Below, piece after piece: positions 45,665-58,034 of a DNA stretch of 64,000 bases. The notes under the pieces are model-generated. The model made no database searches and was not told the origin of the DNA. It worked only from the letters and a program-made list of their open reading frames with translations. The stretch covers positions 248,001 through 312,000 of the forward strand of contig SADC01001289.1 in NCBI GenBank assembly GCA_004194705.1, given 5' to 3'. Numbering within the stretch: position 1 is the stretch's first letter; each line of letters opens with the position of its first letter. Made by a program: the position numbers and the translations under genes. Source of the stretch: Ditylenchus dipsaci (Eukaryota; Nematoda; Chromadorea; Rhabditida; Anguinidae).

Positions 45665-48094
45665 AATGTACAAGGAAGTATTTACAAAAAGCTTTGCACT
45701 TATAGTTTTCAAAGTGTCTGTTAAGCCACTATTAAAGCTAATGAAACCGAAAATTTATTTCCCAAAAATTTTTAAATGTCTTTTTTATAGTGTATTTATA
45801 GCGGATTAATATTTCTACATAATGAGAAAAATAAGTCAAATATTAAATTTTTGTACGTGTTAAAAATTGTATTTTGTCATGTTGAATGTATTCAAAAAGC
45901 ACAAAACATACAAAAAGACAGTAGGTACAAAATGTAGTTACGTCAAAGCCAGACAAAATACTTTTGTGACCTTTGCTTAAAAAAAGTTCTGCTCAACAAA
46001 AATACAGAGAATTATTTTATGAACAGCGAATTCTTGCACAAATTTGTAGTTTCACTTAATAAAGTGTGCAAAAAAGATATATAAAAAAATTTGTTAACAA
46101 AAATCGTCCAAATTGTCAAACTTAATTTTTTTCTTTGACATTTTTTCATGGTTTTTAAATTCGTGGCAATTTGCATTTTTGAAGCTTTTAAATTTTTTTT
46201 TTCGAGAATCCACTTTTTGTTACTCTGTATACACCAATGCAGAATTTTTTGTTTGTTTGCATTTAGGCAAAAAGCGAAGTATTGGATTGTGTGTTCAAGA
46301 AGACTTTTTGCGTCCCAACTCTTATTCTACTACTATCTTTTTTGTTCTTGTCTTTTTTGTTTTCCTTTGTATCAGTATTGTCTGGCGGTGGCGGCGGGAA
46401 CTCACGGAAACCACCCAAGTCAACCCAAATCGATCAGTGAAAGCGTCAAGAGTACAAGAAAAAGAAAGGCGAATAAACAAAAAATGCAAGTAGATACTTT
46501 TTACCTTTTCTAAAAAAGCAAAAAATCTTTTCTTAATGTATTTTGAAAAGGGTTGACGAAAATTGTGCCTATCACGCCTTTTCAAGGCACTGTAAATGTT
46601 ATCCAAAGAAATCCCGTCTCTAGAGTTTTGATAACAAATAAAGCCTTTGTCTCTAATATAGCCACCCTTTTCTGCACTCATCCACGAAATTGGAGCAGAA
46701 TAAAAAGACGGTTGATATTGATTTTTTCAAAATTCTTTTTTTTAACCTTTTGATTGTTGTTGAAATTTGAACTTTATGGCTGAATTTTTTCTTGCGCTTT
46801 GCGCTCCGAGTTAACTTTAGAGGGTTAATACGAAATAGAGGCCCTCGGTGTTCTCTTAGAAGATTTACAGTCAGATTTGATGGATATGAAATTAGTTTTT
46901 TTTCAGACATGACTCGGAAATTTCTTTTATCTAAAGAATTGTCCTTTATTCAGAACTCGAAATCTTAAGTATTTTTGAGATTTTACGTCAAACTTTTTGT
47001 TTTTAGCTTTCAAAACCCAATAAGCTCGGGTAAAAAATGAAAAAATAATTTCTATTTTACAAAAAAAATTCATTTTGAAATTTTGAGCTTTAAGAACTGT
47101 CTATATACCACTCATGACTTTTTCAAAAAAGTTTTTGGACATGTTTTTTTCTCTTGATAGTTTATGTCGCTAAGAGTCTGGCAATCTCAAGAGTTTTAAT
47201 TAAAAGTCGTGTGCCAGATATCCAATATTGCCAAGTTTTATATATTTATAGCAAAAACAGGATTTTAAAGTTGCCTTGTCACTAGAATATTTTTCAGTTC
47301 TAGTAAAATATCTGGCGTTCTAGAATTTAGCCTTTTCCAGTAAAATTTTTTTGCTTTTTCGTTGGTTTCTTTATTTTTCACTCAAAAATAAGAAGGAGGA
47401 AGAAAACATCTTCTTGCTAGCTGGCTTGCCTACTTCCTGACTGCTTTGCTCTCCCATCCAGCAAATTTAAAGACCTGTCTTTTAGAGAGCTAGAGCGAGA
47501 GTAGGACTGAGAAAAAGACAAGGTCTACTGGCCCAGATTGTCTTCTTATTTTTCACGAACTCGTCTCGTCAAATCCTTCCTTCCGCACATCCTTGAGAAT
47601 AGGAAGAATGAGAAGGAGAAAATAGATGAAAACAAAAGTTGGGTGTGCTCAGCAAAACCGGTGGACTCCAAAGCAAAGGAAGATCTAAAGTAGTAAGGGC
47701 CAAAATTCTCCAGATCACTGCGGAATAACTGCGCTGTACTGTTGACTAGGGTCTGCAGCTTTATCTAATGTGTGAGACTGGTGAGGATGAAAAATAGGCT
47801 AGTTACTTCAAGCTAGACTTCCTGCTTTATCATTCACAGGGTGTTTTGAAGTAAATTTTGTAAAAAATGTTGGGGTTAAGAAAGTTTTCCATGATGTTGG
47901 ATGTCGTGATTCCTGTTTTGCTAAAATAATGAGTCAAGTATTTAGTTAATGATTTGACTTTAATGTGGCATTCAAAGGCTAAGTAATAGCACGAGACATT
48001 TCAGCTTTAGCATTTTTATGGATTAACATTTTTTTTGTGTGTTTTTCAAGAAAGTCCCACTAAATTACGTAATTTCCCTACTTAATTTTCAAAG

Positions 48095-48302
48095 GGCCAT
48101 TGCCGTCTCCCGCCAAATCAAACATTTTTCCTAATTATTGAACTTCTGTACAAATTTCTTAAATATTTTCTAACAAAACAAGGCCTAGAATTTAATTTTA
48201 GGCGTACTTTTGTTAGAAACCAAGTTGATTAATCCGTACAGTTCATTGATTAGGCAAAAAATTTTGAATTGGCGGGGGACAATCCAGAACGGCCCTTTAA
48301 AA
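48095..48302. mobile_element. GTTTCTAACAAAAC family MITE, copy 2
   Basis: AAAGGGCCATTGCCGTCTCC at the left and GGCCCTTTAAAA at the right. The arms carry TTGAACTTCTGTAC and TTTTCTAACAAAACAAGGCC with their inverse. Confidence 0.7.
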
Positions 48303-48559
48303 ACTTTTTGTTCTCATTCTTTTTTCAGCTAATAATATTGTGAACCATCATGTAGCCTTGCTACTTTATTTTAAAATGAGTAACCGATCGTAATTTTGCA
48401 AATATTTAAAATACCGTATTTTCTCTAATAAACCGCCGCTTTTTTAGACCCACAATTTAGAGGCTGATTATGATATTTTTAGTTTATAACAAAATTTACA
48501 AAAAAAAGATCAATAGAATTAGTACGAGTTTGAAAATCTCAATGAACTGCTTCAGAAAA

Positions 48560-48833
48560 TATTCTGGGCTGATGTAAAGCCCATGAGCTTGTAATAAAAC
48601 ACACAACTCTCCGTTGTGGCATTGTTGTGGCGTTGTAATTTTAACTATAAAAAATTCGACATTTATGGACGAACGATTACTCAAAATGTAGCTACAGAAC
48701 AGGGCTATTTCTCGCGTGGTCGTGCGTCTATAAATGCTAGATTATTCATACCCAAAAATACAATGCCAAAACTTGCTTGGAGAGTTGTGTGTTCTAATTC
48801 AAGCCCATAGGCTTCAATTAGAGCATTTACGGT
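48560..48833. mobile_element. Second copy of the TACCGTAAATGC MITE
   Basis: The right end is CTTCAATTAGAGCATTTACGGTA. The interior has ACACACAACTCTCCGTTGTG and GTGGCATTGT, matching 386-658. The left terminus is lost. Confidence 0.7.
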
Positions 48834-49979
48834 AGGGCTTCAAAGTCAAGGACACCGCATCATTAAAGAAAATAAGTAATGACTTTTCATGAATATTATT
48901 CTGAAAATTTTCATTTAGTTATTGATTAAATTTTTTTTTGAAAGTTGAATATAGATATATCCTAATCTGAAAAAAATTAAAAAAGGACTACATGTTAAAT
49001 TTTTTTTGTTGAATTTGTGTACAATATTTTGCAACAGAGACTCTTTAAAAATCCAAGTATATTTTACTTGTTTCTTTTCTATTTTCTCTTTACTGACACA
49101 AACGCTTTTCTCCAATTTATTTCTCGCATAAAACATTGTCTTTTCTTCTTTTCCTAAATAATTCTTCCTATTTTGAGCCCAAATCATCTATCATTCTGTG
49201 CCTCAATTGCCTGTTTTCTTTGCTTCTTTCGCCAACATAAAGGCAGAAATTCCGATCCATAAGAACTGGAGGCCAGGGAACTCAAGCAGGCATTATTTGA
49301 CTGCTCAATCCCGAATACTGCTGCCACTAAGCTGCTCCATAGACACATGTTAAAGCAGCAAACGAAAAAAATAAAAGAGGGAGAAGAAGACAAAATAAGT
49401 CGCTTTTTCAAGCTTTTACTCTTTTGACTTATTTTCAACTTTTTTCCAACAAGTCTTGAGACTTTTACAGCCTGTGGGTGGACCCAAATGCTTGATCTGT
49501 CTGCTCAGCTTGAGCCATACCAACCGCTGACATTGTGGGCAAATTCTTTTTTACTAAAACTTTTTTTCTTTGATGTTGGCTGTTTGATTTGTTGAGGAAG
49601 AACTTTTTGCTAAAGGGGCTCCAGTTGGTTTGTGTATGCTTTTATTTATTTTTATTTTTCAGCTGTGTGTCTCTTTTCTTGGGGTTCTTTTTATTTTGAG
49701 AGGGTGGTGTGTAGAAATTGTAGCACCAGACTAGTGCTACTTAGTAGTCAAAGTAGTAGTATAACATATGTTTGTTGGGCTTCGTTTAATAGCCATGCAT
49801 GAGTGTTGAGTGCAAGGGTCCATGATTTCAGACTCATTTCCGCATTTTACACACCCCACATCTTTTCGTGCATTTAGCTTTGACTATATTTTTTCTGGAT
49901 TTTTTGTCTAGCTGATTTTGTTAGGTTTTTAGCTTGTAAATGTATGTGTTTGTTAAAAAATTTAATTTTATTAGAATTT

Positions 49980-50212
49980 TGGCGCTAGTAGGGAATAACT
50001 TTCATGCCCCAAATTTGACCTCCCTGACGAAAATCGTAACTACCCTGTAATTACTCTTTAGAATACCAAGTTTAGGCTCAGGGGTAGGCCAGTGTACTCA
50101 CTTTTTGAGGTCTGGGACTGATATTTGGATACTCTTTACTAGAGTTTTAATGAAAAAATTTTGGGAGGGGGAGGAGCTTAGTTATTATTCGCTGTCATGG
50201 TCGAATTTTCAA
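49980..50212. repeat. G/C-capped palindrome family, copy 4
   Basis: GGCGCTAGTAGGGAATAACTT at the start, CAAGTTTAGGCTCAGGGG and GGTCTGGGACTGATATTTGG inside, and GGGAGGGGGAGGAG near the end. Homopolymer caps are weaker than in other copies. Confidence 0.65.
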
Positions 50213-50239
50213 TATAAGATTGAACCAAAATTTTTGTTT

Positions 50240-50405
50240 GTTTTCGAATTTTTTTGTGGCACTGTGTTTTTTCTATAAATTCAATGACTGCTTTTTTATA
50301 ATTGACATCTCATTTTGTAGCCAAAATTATGAGTATTTTGTTACAAAATGAGAAGTTAACTGTAAAAAACTGCCAAAAATTTTATAGAAAATTAACTATT
50401 CCGAA
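50240..50405. mobile_element. Small foldback with the shared GTGGCACTGTG / CTCATTTTGTAGC core
   Basis: TTGTGGCACTGTGTTTTTTC, then CATCTCATTTTGTAGCC, with the inverse TACAAAATGAGAAG. The outer arms are decayed. It links by core sequence to 5138, 23592 and 45420. Confidence 0.5.
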
Positions 50406-52332
50406 AAAATTTCATTGAAAAAATAGGCAAAAGTTTTAGACTTGGATTTTTACACATTTTTTGCCTGTATTTTTTTGTTTGGGTCTAGTTAATTTTGTCG
50501 ATGATTAAAAATGCTTAAGTCAGCAAAATTAATAATATCCTGTAATTAAATATTTGCCGAAATTAATTACTAAAAGCTTAATTATTTTAGATGAATATTT
50601 TTGCTCAAAAATATATATAGCCTTTTTTACTGTTTTTTTTAATGTTACTGCTGAAAAATTAAAGCTTTTTTGTTTTTTCAAAACTTTGACAGTAAACCCT
50701 CTTTTTAAATATGTTTTAATTAATTTTTCTGAGCAAAAGTTCATAAACAAAACCAAACCATATTAAAGTTATGGCAAATAACTTTTTTTGTCTATTGACA
50801 AATTTTAAAAAATTCAGCTCAAATTAAAACTGAATTTATAGAAAACAGATTTTTTATTATTAATATTTTGCCAGTTTTGTTGTTTGTTTGATGTAACAAT
50901 ATTTCAGCTTTGTTCGCGCACCAAAATAAGTAAAGAAACTAACACAAACACTATGCAAATAAGTAATCTCTCCTTTTTCTGCTTTCCCACATTAATGTTA
51001 GGAAAAAAGTGCGCCCACTAACAAAAACTCTAGGCAAATGAGGAAGGATAGCACACTAAAAAAGTGTTTCAGCCCTTTTCTCTTCCAACCATCGGCTGTC
51101 TGCCAAATAAAAAGGGCAAACAAAGAAAAACTAACATAAAACACAAAAATAGGGCTATTCCATAATCAGATAAAAAGTGCGGGAAAACCTTCATTCACAA
51201 CTTTTTGCGCCAAAAAAAGGTTTTATTTGATATTTGTCGGGGTTTAATATTGTCTACGGAAAAAGGATTAAATAAATTCAAACATATTTATGTGCATTTT
51301 TCGCAATATAAAAAACTTGGTTTAAATTTACAGCTTCTTCGACCAAGAACATTCATTAATTTTAAATTCTTTGGTCCCACAAAGAATCTTGGTCCCCTTG
51401 TCTACAGGGTGTCCAATAAAACTGTACCATTTTTTTCAAATACCCACGTTTTTGCATGTCCTATTGGGTTTCAAGAAATATTTTGTTTACAAATGTTCGG
51501 GTCGATTTATACTATCTGTTAATCAAACATTTAGTCATTTTTAGCTATGAATCGCATGGATTCTTGGTGGAAGCCCAAACTTTTTTAGGAGTTTCACCGC
51601 TCCGCGGAAGTCTTTGACAAAAATTTTCGAAAATGGTTTTCGCAGTTTTTATTGGAGACTTTTTGCCTTAGTTTCCTTGCTTTTTTGATTAAAAATTGCC
51701 TTGGTGCCCCCTGTTGTTTTTTTAAAGGTAATCATATTAACCATAATTACCCTAAATTTGAATTAGCGGGGGGACAACCGCTGGGCGCGAAAACCATGGT
51801 CCTTTAACACTCCGCTACTCAATTGTAGTAATTGCTTAGATAGACCCAGTTTTTCACGCTGATTCCGAATATGCCCTTTATTTTGAATTTGGTGTACTTC
51901 TGAACCCCTAAATGCCCCTTTTAAAAATGTCACTCAGAAAACCGAAGTATGTGCATTCAAATAGTCATATATTTTTAATGTGTTATTTGTTTCCGATGCT
52001 TGAACATGATTTAGATAGCTGAGATCCACAGCTATCACACCTATGTCCGTGCACAGCATATGTGTGTTAAAAAACGGAATATATGTCGAAAAATGTAAAT
52101 GATTTTTTTCCGGAAAATTTGCAATTTCCAAAAAATGCTCATATCTTCTTTAGATTACAAGCTAATGAAAAATGAACCCGCCATCAGAAAGAGCACGCAA
52201 AACTGCCTTAAAACATGTCTTTGTGCGGCATCGTGATAAATATAACGTCGCCCCATAAAGCATTAGTTATTCGAAAATATTTGACGCTTTTTAAAAAAAT
52301 TCCAACAAATTCTCAAAATGAATTTTTCAATA

Positions 52333-53115
52333 TATTTATTTACACGAAATGCATTTTTCATCACTTTTCTGAGATCTGTGATAATGGCAGTAATACTGCT
52401 TACATACTTTGCAATAATTCACTGAATGCTTCTTACACACGTGGCAATATCCAGATGTCGTCTTTGGTGCAAGTGAACTTCTTGTGATCATTTTGCTGGG
52501 ATTCTTTTCTTCCTTCTGGTGACAGTTGGTGCAAATTGTTTGATTCACCGAATGTTCTTCACAGGCGATTTTTTTGCAAGCAGAGCAGAGTTGCATTTTG
52601 ATCCTCGTCCAACTTTATTGCAAATGTGACACCAATTTGTTTGACTTTCAGCTGATCCAGCGATTTTGTCGTGTAACCTAAAGTATGGACATTTCTCTTG
52701 CAAATTATTTTCTTCTCACCCTTTATAGAGACCACTGATTTCCACAAAAACCTTTGTTGTCCAGTGGCCATCGTTTGATCTTCTTTCCTTCTGACCTTCC
52801 ATGAGCTGATCCGCAAGTTTATTGGTAAATTCTCGACGGGAACTTCTCTACCATGGAGTACGTGGGCATTGATTGCAGCACCTCCGACAATGAATGCCAT
52901 AAAGATTCGCAACGGCCAACGCTTGACTGGTGGCCTGTAGGAGTTGCTGCCCAACATTTCGTCGAAAATGTCCACTCCAAATTTTGAGCTGTTGTAGTCT
53001 TTGATCATTCTTGGCTTGCCGGATGTGTGGACTTCTTTATTGTGGTGTACCGTCGAATAGAGATTGACTTGCTTTGTCGGTTTGCCTGGAACTTCAGCAT
53101 TGTCTCCTGCTCACG
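52333..53115 (-). pseudogene. piggyBac transposase, 3' fragment, frameshifted
   Basis: The minus-strand frame opens after a stop near 53115 with AGDNAEVPGKPTKQVNLYST, then GKPRMIKDYNSSKFGVDIFD, the conserved piggyBac region holding the third catalytic Asp, then KRWPLRIFMAFI. It reads to 52559. A frame change near 52590 then gives the cysteine-rich C-terminal zinc domain (CSACKKIACEEH...CHVCKKHSVNYCKVCKQYY). The first two catalytic Asp residues and the whole N-terminal half are missing, so the sequence is inactive. Confidence 0.85.
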
Positions 53116-53185
53116 GAACACAAACTGGGCTTTTCCTGGCTGTAAAAATTATAAAATTAAAAAGCAATAAAATTAAAAAAAGGAA

Positions 53186-53318
53186 ACCAAAGACGACATC
53201 TGGATATTGCCACGTGTGTAAGAAGCATTCAGTGAATTATTGCAAAGTATGTAAGCAGTATTACTGCCATTATCACAGATCTCAGAAAAGTGATGAAAAA
53301 TGCATTTCGTGTAAATAA
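53186..53318 (+). pseudogene. Second, inverted copy of the piggyBac zinc-domain end
   Basis: In the right arm the plus strand reads KTTSGYCHVCKKHSVNYCKV and on to EKCISCK with a stop, the same residues as the minus-strand left arm. It has no transposase upstream; the frame continues into unrelated sequence. It exists because the arm was duplicated. Confidence 0.85.
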
Positions 53319-55499
53319 TATATTGAAAAATTCATTTTGAGAATTTGTTGGAATTTTTTTAAAAAGCGTCAAATATTTTTCGAATAACTAATGCTTTATG
53401 GGCGACGTTATATTTATCACGATGCCGCACAAAGACATGTTTTTAAGGCAGTTTTGCGTGCTCTTTCTGATGGCGGGGTTCATTTTTCATTAGCTTGTAA
53501 TCTAAAGAAGATATGAGCATTTTTTGGAAATTGCAAATTTTCCGGAAAAAAATCATTGTTACATTTTTCGACATATATTCCGTTTTTAACACACATATGC
53601 TGTGCACGGACATAGGTGTGATAGCTGTGGATCTCAGCTATCTAAATCATGTTCAAGCATCGGAAACAAATAACACATTAAAATATGACTATTTGAATGC
53701 ACATACTTCGGTTTTCTGAGTGACATTTTAAAAGGGGCATTTAGGGGTTCAGAAGTACACCAAATTCAAAATAAAGGCATATTCGGAATCAGCGTGAAAA
53801 ACTGGGTCTATCTAAGCAATTACTACAATTGAGTAGCGGAGTGTTAAATGCAAAAAATTTTATGCTAAAACTTATTACTGAATTTTTATTAATTAAAATA
53901 ATAAAAATAAATTTTATAAAATTTCACTTTTATTAATTTTTTTCAAAATCCTGAAATTTTTTGACTTTCCTTTTTATGATTTTGAAAGAAAGATTGTAAA
54001 GGCATGAAAATTACTATTTTTGACAGTCTGATTAAAAAAAACATTCGTCATATTCTAAGTGTACAAAATTCTTATTGTAAAACAATCGATATTATTCATA
54101 TTACAAAAAGCAACCGTCTAAAATATAACAATAAGATTTTCTGTCAGTCTTATTACAAAACTTCTATAAATCGTTATATTAAACTTTTAGATAAATTTAA
54201 GAAAAATTATCATTTAAAAAAAATTAAAATTATGTTTTTGTCATTACAAAAATTAATCTTCATACAACAAAGACAAATTATATGTATCTGTATTTTTTTT
54301 ATCAAATAAAAAATTTTGCTCAACAAAATTTTTGGCCTTTAAATTCTTATTATATCATTTATGCTAAAATATGAATTTTTTAATTTAATTGAAAAAAAAA
54401 ACAAAAAAATTTTTATTTCCTTTTTAGAAGTCAAAGAAGTTATACCTAGTCTTAAAACTTTTACACTCTCAATTTTTTTCATTCTGCCGAAATTTACAGG
54501 AGAAGACAAAAGAAAAAAGTGAGAGTAGTAGACCAGCAAGCAAGGACTATACATAATGTTTTAATGGTTTGGCAGCGCCGGGTCGTGTGACTTCTCTTTG
54601 TTACTACTGCCTGGCCTGTCTTTTACTTGCTCCCCAATTCCTCCATCGAAATATTTTGTGCTGGGGACAGTCGACTGTCTGATACTAGGAGAAAAGAACA
54701 CTGCACATTGGCCCTCCCCCTTTGACAACATCAACAAATTCAAGCCATCCCTTTTTCCTATTTTATACTTTGACAGAAGAAAATACAGGTTTTTGCTTTT
54801 TCCACCAGACTGGCGCTCAAAATTTCTGCTTGTTTAAATTAAAGTAAAAAGATTTTTTTTGTTAAGAAGAGGAAAAAAGTGTAAGAAATTTTTCAGGTGA
54901 GTGCCAAATTATAAGAAAGGCAATCAGAGTATATTTTCTTTTTCAATTTTTTATATTACTTTTTACCTGTTTCTTTTGCTTTAATTATTGAAATTGAAAA
55001 TTTGAAAAAGTTTTTTAATTTTAACAAGTTTTTAAAAATATAATTAACTATAATTCTAGCTTCACCCCTTTGAAAATTCTTTTTTGGCTCTAGTCTTCGC
55101 ATCCCTTCCGAAAAAAAACTTGCCTTCACGGCTTTTCAAAACTGCCGAATAGGTCCGATTCAGCCTTTTGGAATTTGGAATGAAAAATTCTTTAAATTTG
55201 ACTACAAAAACGAGTTAGGGACTCAAAATGGCTTCTGGTTTTCTAAAATCTGTATTTTGAAAATTCGATCCGTATTTTCTGAAAGGTGAGATCTTTAGCT
55301 TTATTTTGGTGTATGACTTATCGCTTGAAATACAAACTTCCGCATCTACATACAAAATAATTTTCATGCACCTTTGTGTCCTGTATTTGGACATTCGTCG
55401 TGCCATTTTTTCGGGCTAGGAAAACTTGAAAATCTAATATTTATGACCTGCGTGTACTTTTTGATTTTATGTCAAATAGGCTAATAATAAAATTTAAAA

Positions 55500-55585
55500 A
55501 ATCTATGCTCTCCATGGGTGAGGTTGAACTCGTAACCTCGAAGAAAATGACCTATTTTGCTATGTAAAAATCGTGTGACGAAAAG
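55500..55585 (-). repeat. tRNA-like fragment
   Basis: The minus strand has TACATAGCAAAATAGG (A-box-like) followed by ACGAGTTCAACCTCACCC (B-box-like) about 30 bp later. The flanks do not form a tRNA fold that I can see. Confidence 0.35.
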
Positions 55586-56605
55586 CTTGAAAGCTGTACT
55601 TTCGACTGATTTTTCTTAAAAAGTAGGCTCCTATCATTTAACCAAAACAGCATAGGAAAAAACTAGTTTAAAAACAGCCGTGCTTGGCACCAACAAGCCA
55701 TAAAATGAGCTGTCGGCACTGATAACGACCAAAAATCTATCTAGCATCCTTCCTTGTTTTGCTTATCAGTTCAGTTTTTCTGTAGCATCACATGCCCAAT
55801 AATCTTGCTCTTTTGTGGGAGAGAACAAAAAGTCATTGATTATTTGTTTTCTGGAAAACTAATTTGCCTAAAAAATTTGATATTATTGCAACACATTTTT
55901 CTTTTTCGAGAAACCTTTTTGCAGAAATCTTAGGGCTTTTTAACAGGCCAGAACTCAAATCTTTGCCATTATTCTGACGTAAAAAGTGTCTAAAAATTTA
56001 AAAAAACGGCTAAGAAGGGATTATCACACCTCTTTTTGGGTTTTCAAAATACTTTAACAACTAAACCAAGCATCTTTTTTGGCGAAGATCTGCCCAGACA
56101 GTTTGCCCTTTTTGTGGATCTCAGCTTAAGTCTAGAGGTTCTTTGTTAAATCCCTGCTTTGCCCATATTAATAATTAATTGGAAGGCTTCTAAACGAAGT
56201 GCAGACTTAGCTGCTGCTGCTGTTGCACTAGAAATAGAAAAAAATAGAAAATTCACGGGAGTTGGAAATTCATCCATTCGCGTGACCAGCTTGCCTGAAA
56301 ACAATTTATTTAAATTCACCGGAGAATATTCATTCACTGCTCTGGTTATTATGCCATAGAGTTGCCAAAATAACTGGAAAGTGTTCATGTTTTATTTATC
56401 TGTTTGTGGCTTGACCGATTTTTTTATTGCTCAAAGATATTAATTTGTTGCAAGACTTTGTGTGAGTTTGATTTTTAAAATGTTTTCAGTATTTAGACCT
56501 TATAAAGCACCTTAATAGCTTGTTGAAGTATCCGGAGAGCCCCTAGTCTAATTTAAACTCCAACCCCGGATTTCGGAACAAGCCGTAAAGGAAAAAAGGC
56601 ATTTT

Positions 56606-56842
56606 TAAAAAGACATGCTCACTTGTTTAAATTTGTCCTTGCCAATTCAAAACTTTTTTCCGAATCATTGAACTTGTGTACGGAATTTTCAACTTGGTTT
56701 CTAACAAAACTACACCTGAAATTAAAATCTAAGCCTTGTATTATTAGAAACCAAGTTGAAAAAAAATGTACATAAGTTCAATGATTCGAAAATTTTTTTG
56801 AACTGGCAAGGACAAATTTAAACAGGTGAGCCTGACCATTTA
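56606..56842. mobile_element. GTTTCTAACAAAAC family MITE, copy 3
   Basis: TTGAACTTGTGTACGG and GGTTTCTAACAAAACTACAC are inverted around a centre near 56740. The ends are AGACATGCTCACTTGTTTAA and AAACAGGTGAGCCTGACC. It lies in gene-free sequence. Confidence 0.75.
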
Positions 56843-57012
56843 AATAGAAATAACTAACTAGAAATAACTATAATAACTAATTATTTCAACTTTTAAAAAT
56901 CCAATTTTGCCTGCTATGATATTATTATTGTCTACTAGGTGTTCATCTTGTCGGAAAAAAATAACTCCAGTCCCTTTGTTAAGGCCATATTGGATATGAC
57001 CCTTTTCCGATA

Positions 57013-57439
57013 TAGTCGACTCTCGTTTATCTGACAACCCCAAAACTTCGTTCCCGCCTTGGGTCCGACACTTTTTTGGCTCTATTTTGAAGTCTTCTCC
57101 CAAATGTGATTTATCAGTCTAGTCCAAAATATCGCAAGGATTCTGATTTTGCCGATCGCTTTTCCAAAATATTTTCATGTTGCCGTAAAGACCTGCGCCT
57201 CTCGGTTATCTGACACCCCTTTTCAAAAAACAGGTTTCAGATAACCGAGAGGCGCGGGTCTTTACGGCAACATGACAACATTTTGAAAAAACGATCGGTG
57301 AAATCAGAATCCTTGCGATATTTCGGACTAGACTGACGAATCACATTTGGCAGAAGATTTCAAAAACAGAGCTAAAAAGGTGTCGGACCCAAGGTGGGAA
57401 CGAACTTGAGGGGTGTCAGATAAACGAAAGTCGACTGTA
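57013..57439. mobile_element. ACAGTCGAC-type palindrome, word GGTTATCTGACACC
   Basis: TAGTCGACTCTCGTTTATCT at the left, inverse ending AAGTCGACTGTA at the right. The arms contain GGGTCCGACACTTTTTT and ATCGCAAGGATTCTGATTTT. The terminal word TTATCTGACA is repeated on both sides of the centre (about 57205 and 57235). Confidence 0.85.
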
Positions 57440-57604
57440 CAGTTTTTTCTCTTTCTGGCTATTATCATAATGGATTTGACAGATTTTTTCATAATTATTT
57501 TTCAACACTACAAAATTTTGCTTAAAAAAATATTAAACATTTAAAAATGAGAACTAATTTTTTTTATCTTTTTTAATTATTACTCTGATTTTTTTTGGAC
57601 GAGA

Positions 57605-58034
57605 CTTTTTTTTGCCCGCTTCTGGCTTTTTTCTGCCCGCTTTTAGCTTTTTTCTGCCCGCTTTTTTGAAATGATTGAAAATGACCCCAATTTCTGATAA
57701 GTTTTCTTATTTTGAGCAGCCCTTGTATACGAAATTTCCTAAGGAATTCGAATTTATTTACAGAATTTCAAAAAAGCTGTTACCTGTGCAGCTTTGGCCA
57801 TTTTGCAGAATTTGGGCATAAAATCTCTTAGATGCAACAAATGGTCACATCTCAGCAGCCAATAATTTTTCGAAATTCTGTAAATAAATTCGAATTCCTT
57901 AAGAAATTTCGTACTAAAGCTGCACAGAATGAAAAAGTTATCACAGATTGGGGTTATGTTAAATCATTTTCAGAAAAGCGGGCAGAAAAAAGCTAAAAGC
58001 GGGCAGAAAAAAGCCAGAAGCGGGCAGAAAAAAG
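57605..58034. repeat. Palindrome with 21-bp tandem triplets at both arm ends
   Basis: The left arm starts with about three units of TGCCCGCTT(C/T)TGGCTTTTTTC. The right arm ends with three inverse units (AAAGCGGGCAGAAAAAAGC). Inside, ATTCGAATTTATTTACAGAA is inverted at about 57885. The tandem units are in the same number on both sides. Confidence 0.8.

Larger units (their letters stand above)
51808..53843. mobile_element. piggyBac element converted to an inverted-arm palindrome, TTAA-flanked
   Basis: The ends are CACTCCGCTACTCAATTGTA and its inverse. TTAA lies directly outside at 51804-51807 and 53844-53847, the canonical piggyBac target. The left arm 51808-52468 (661 bp) and right arm 53186-53843 (658 bp) are near-identical inverted copies. 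Both include the last part of the transposase. The middle (about 52469-53110) is a single-copy transposase piece on the minus strand. The element cannot make a full transposase. The arms differ by only a few indels, for example one base at the GATATATT/GATTATTT-type stretch near 51962 against 53683. Confidence 0.9.

Noticed and set aside
46113..46681. ORFs of 119-126 codons on both strands
   Set aside because: Phe/Lys-rich readings of AT-rich DNA, overlapping on opposite strands, with no motif or splice structure.
49184..49438. Minus-strand ORF with a hydrophobic start
   Set aside because: Attractive composition, but no splice partners, no domain and no support for the start. Kept only as part of a repeat-poor island.
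51409..51700. Tc1/mariner transposase remnant
   Set aside because: CAGGGTGTCC-like start and open frames caught my eye, but no catalytic motif could be read in any frame.
54004..54309. 101-codon ORF just right of the piggyBac element
   Set aside because: Ile/Lys-rich with no recognisable motif; it lies in very AT-rich sequence, so chance openness is likely.
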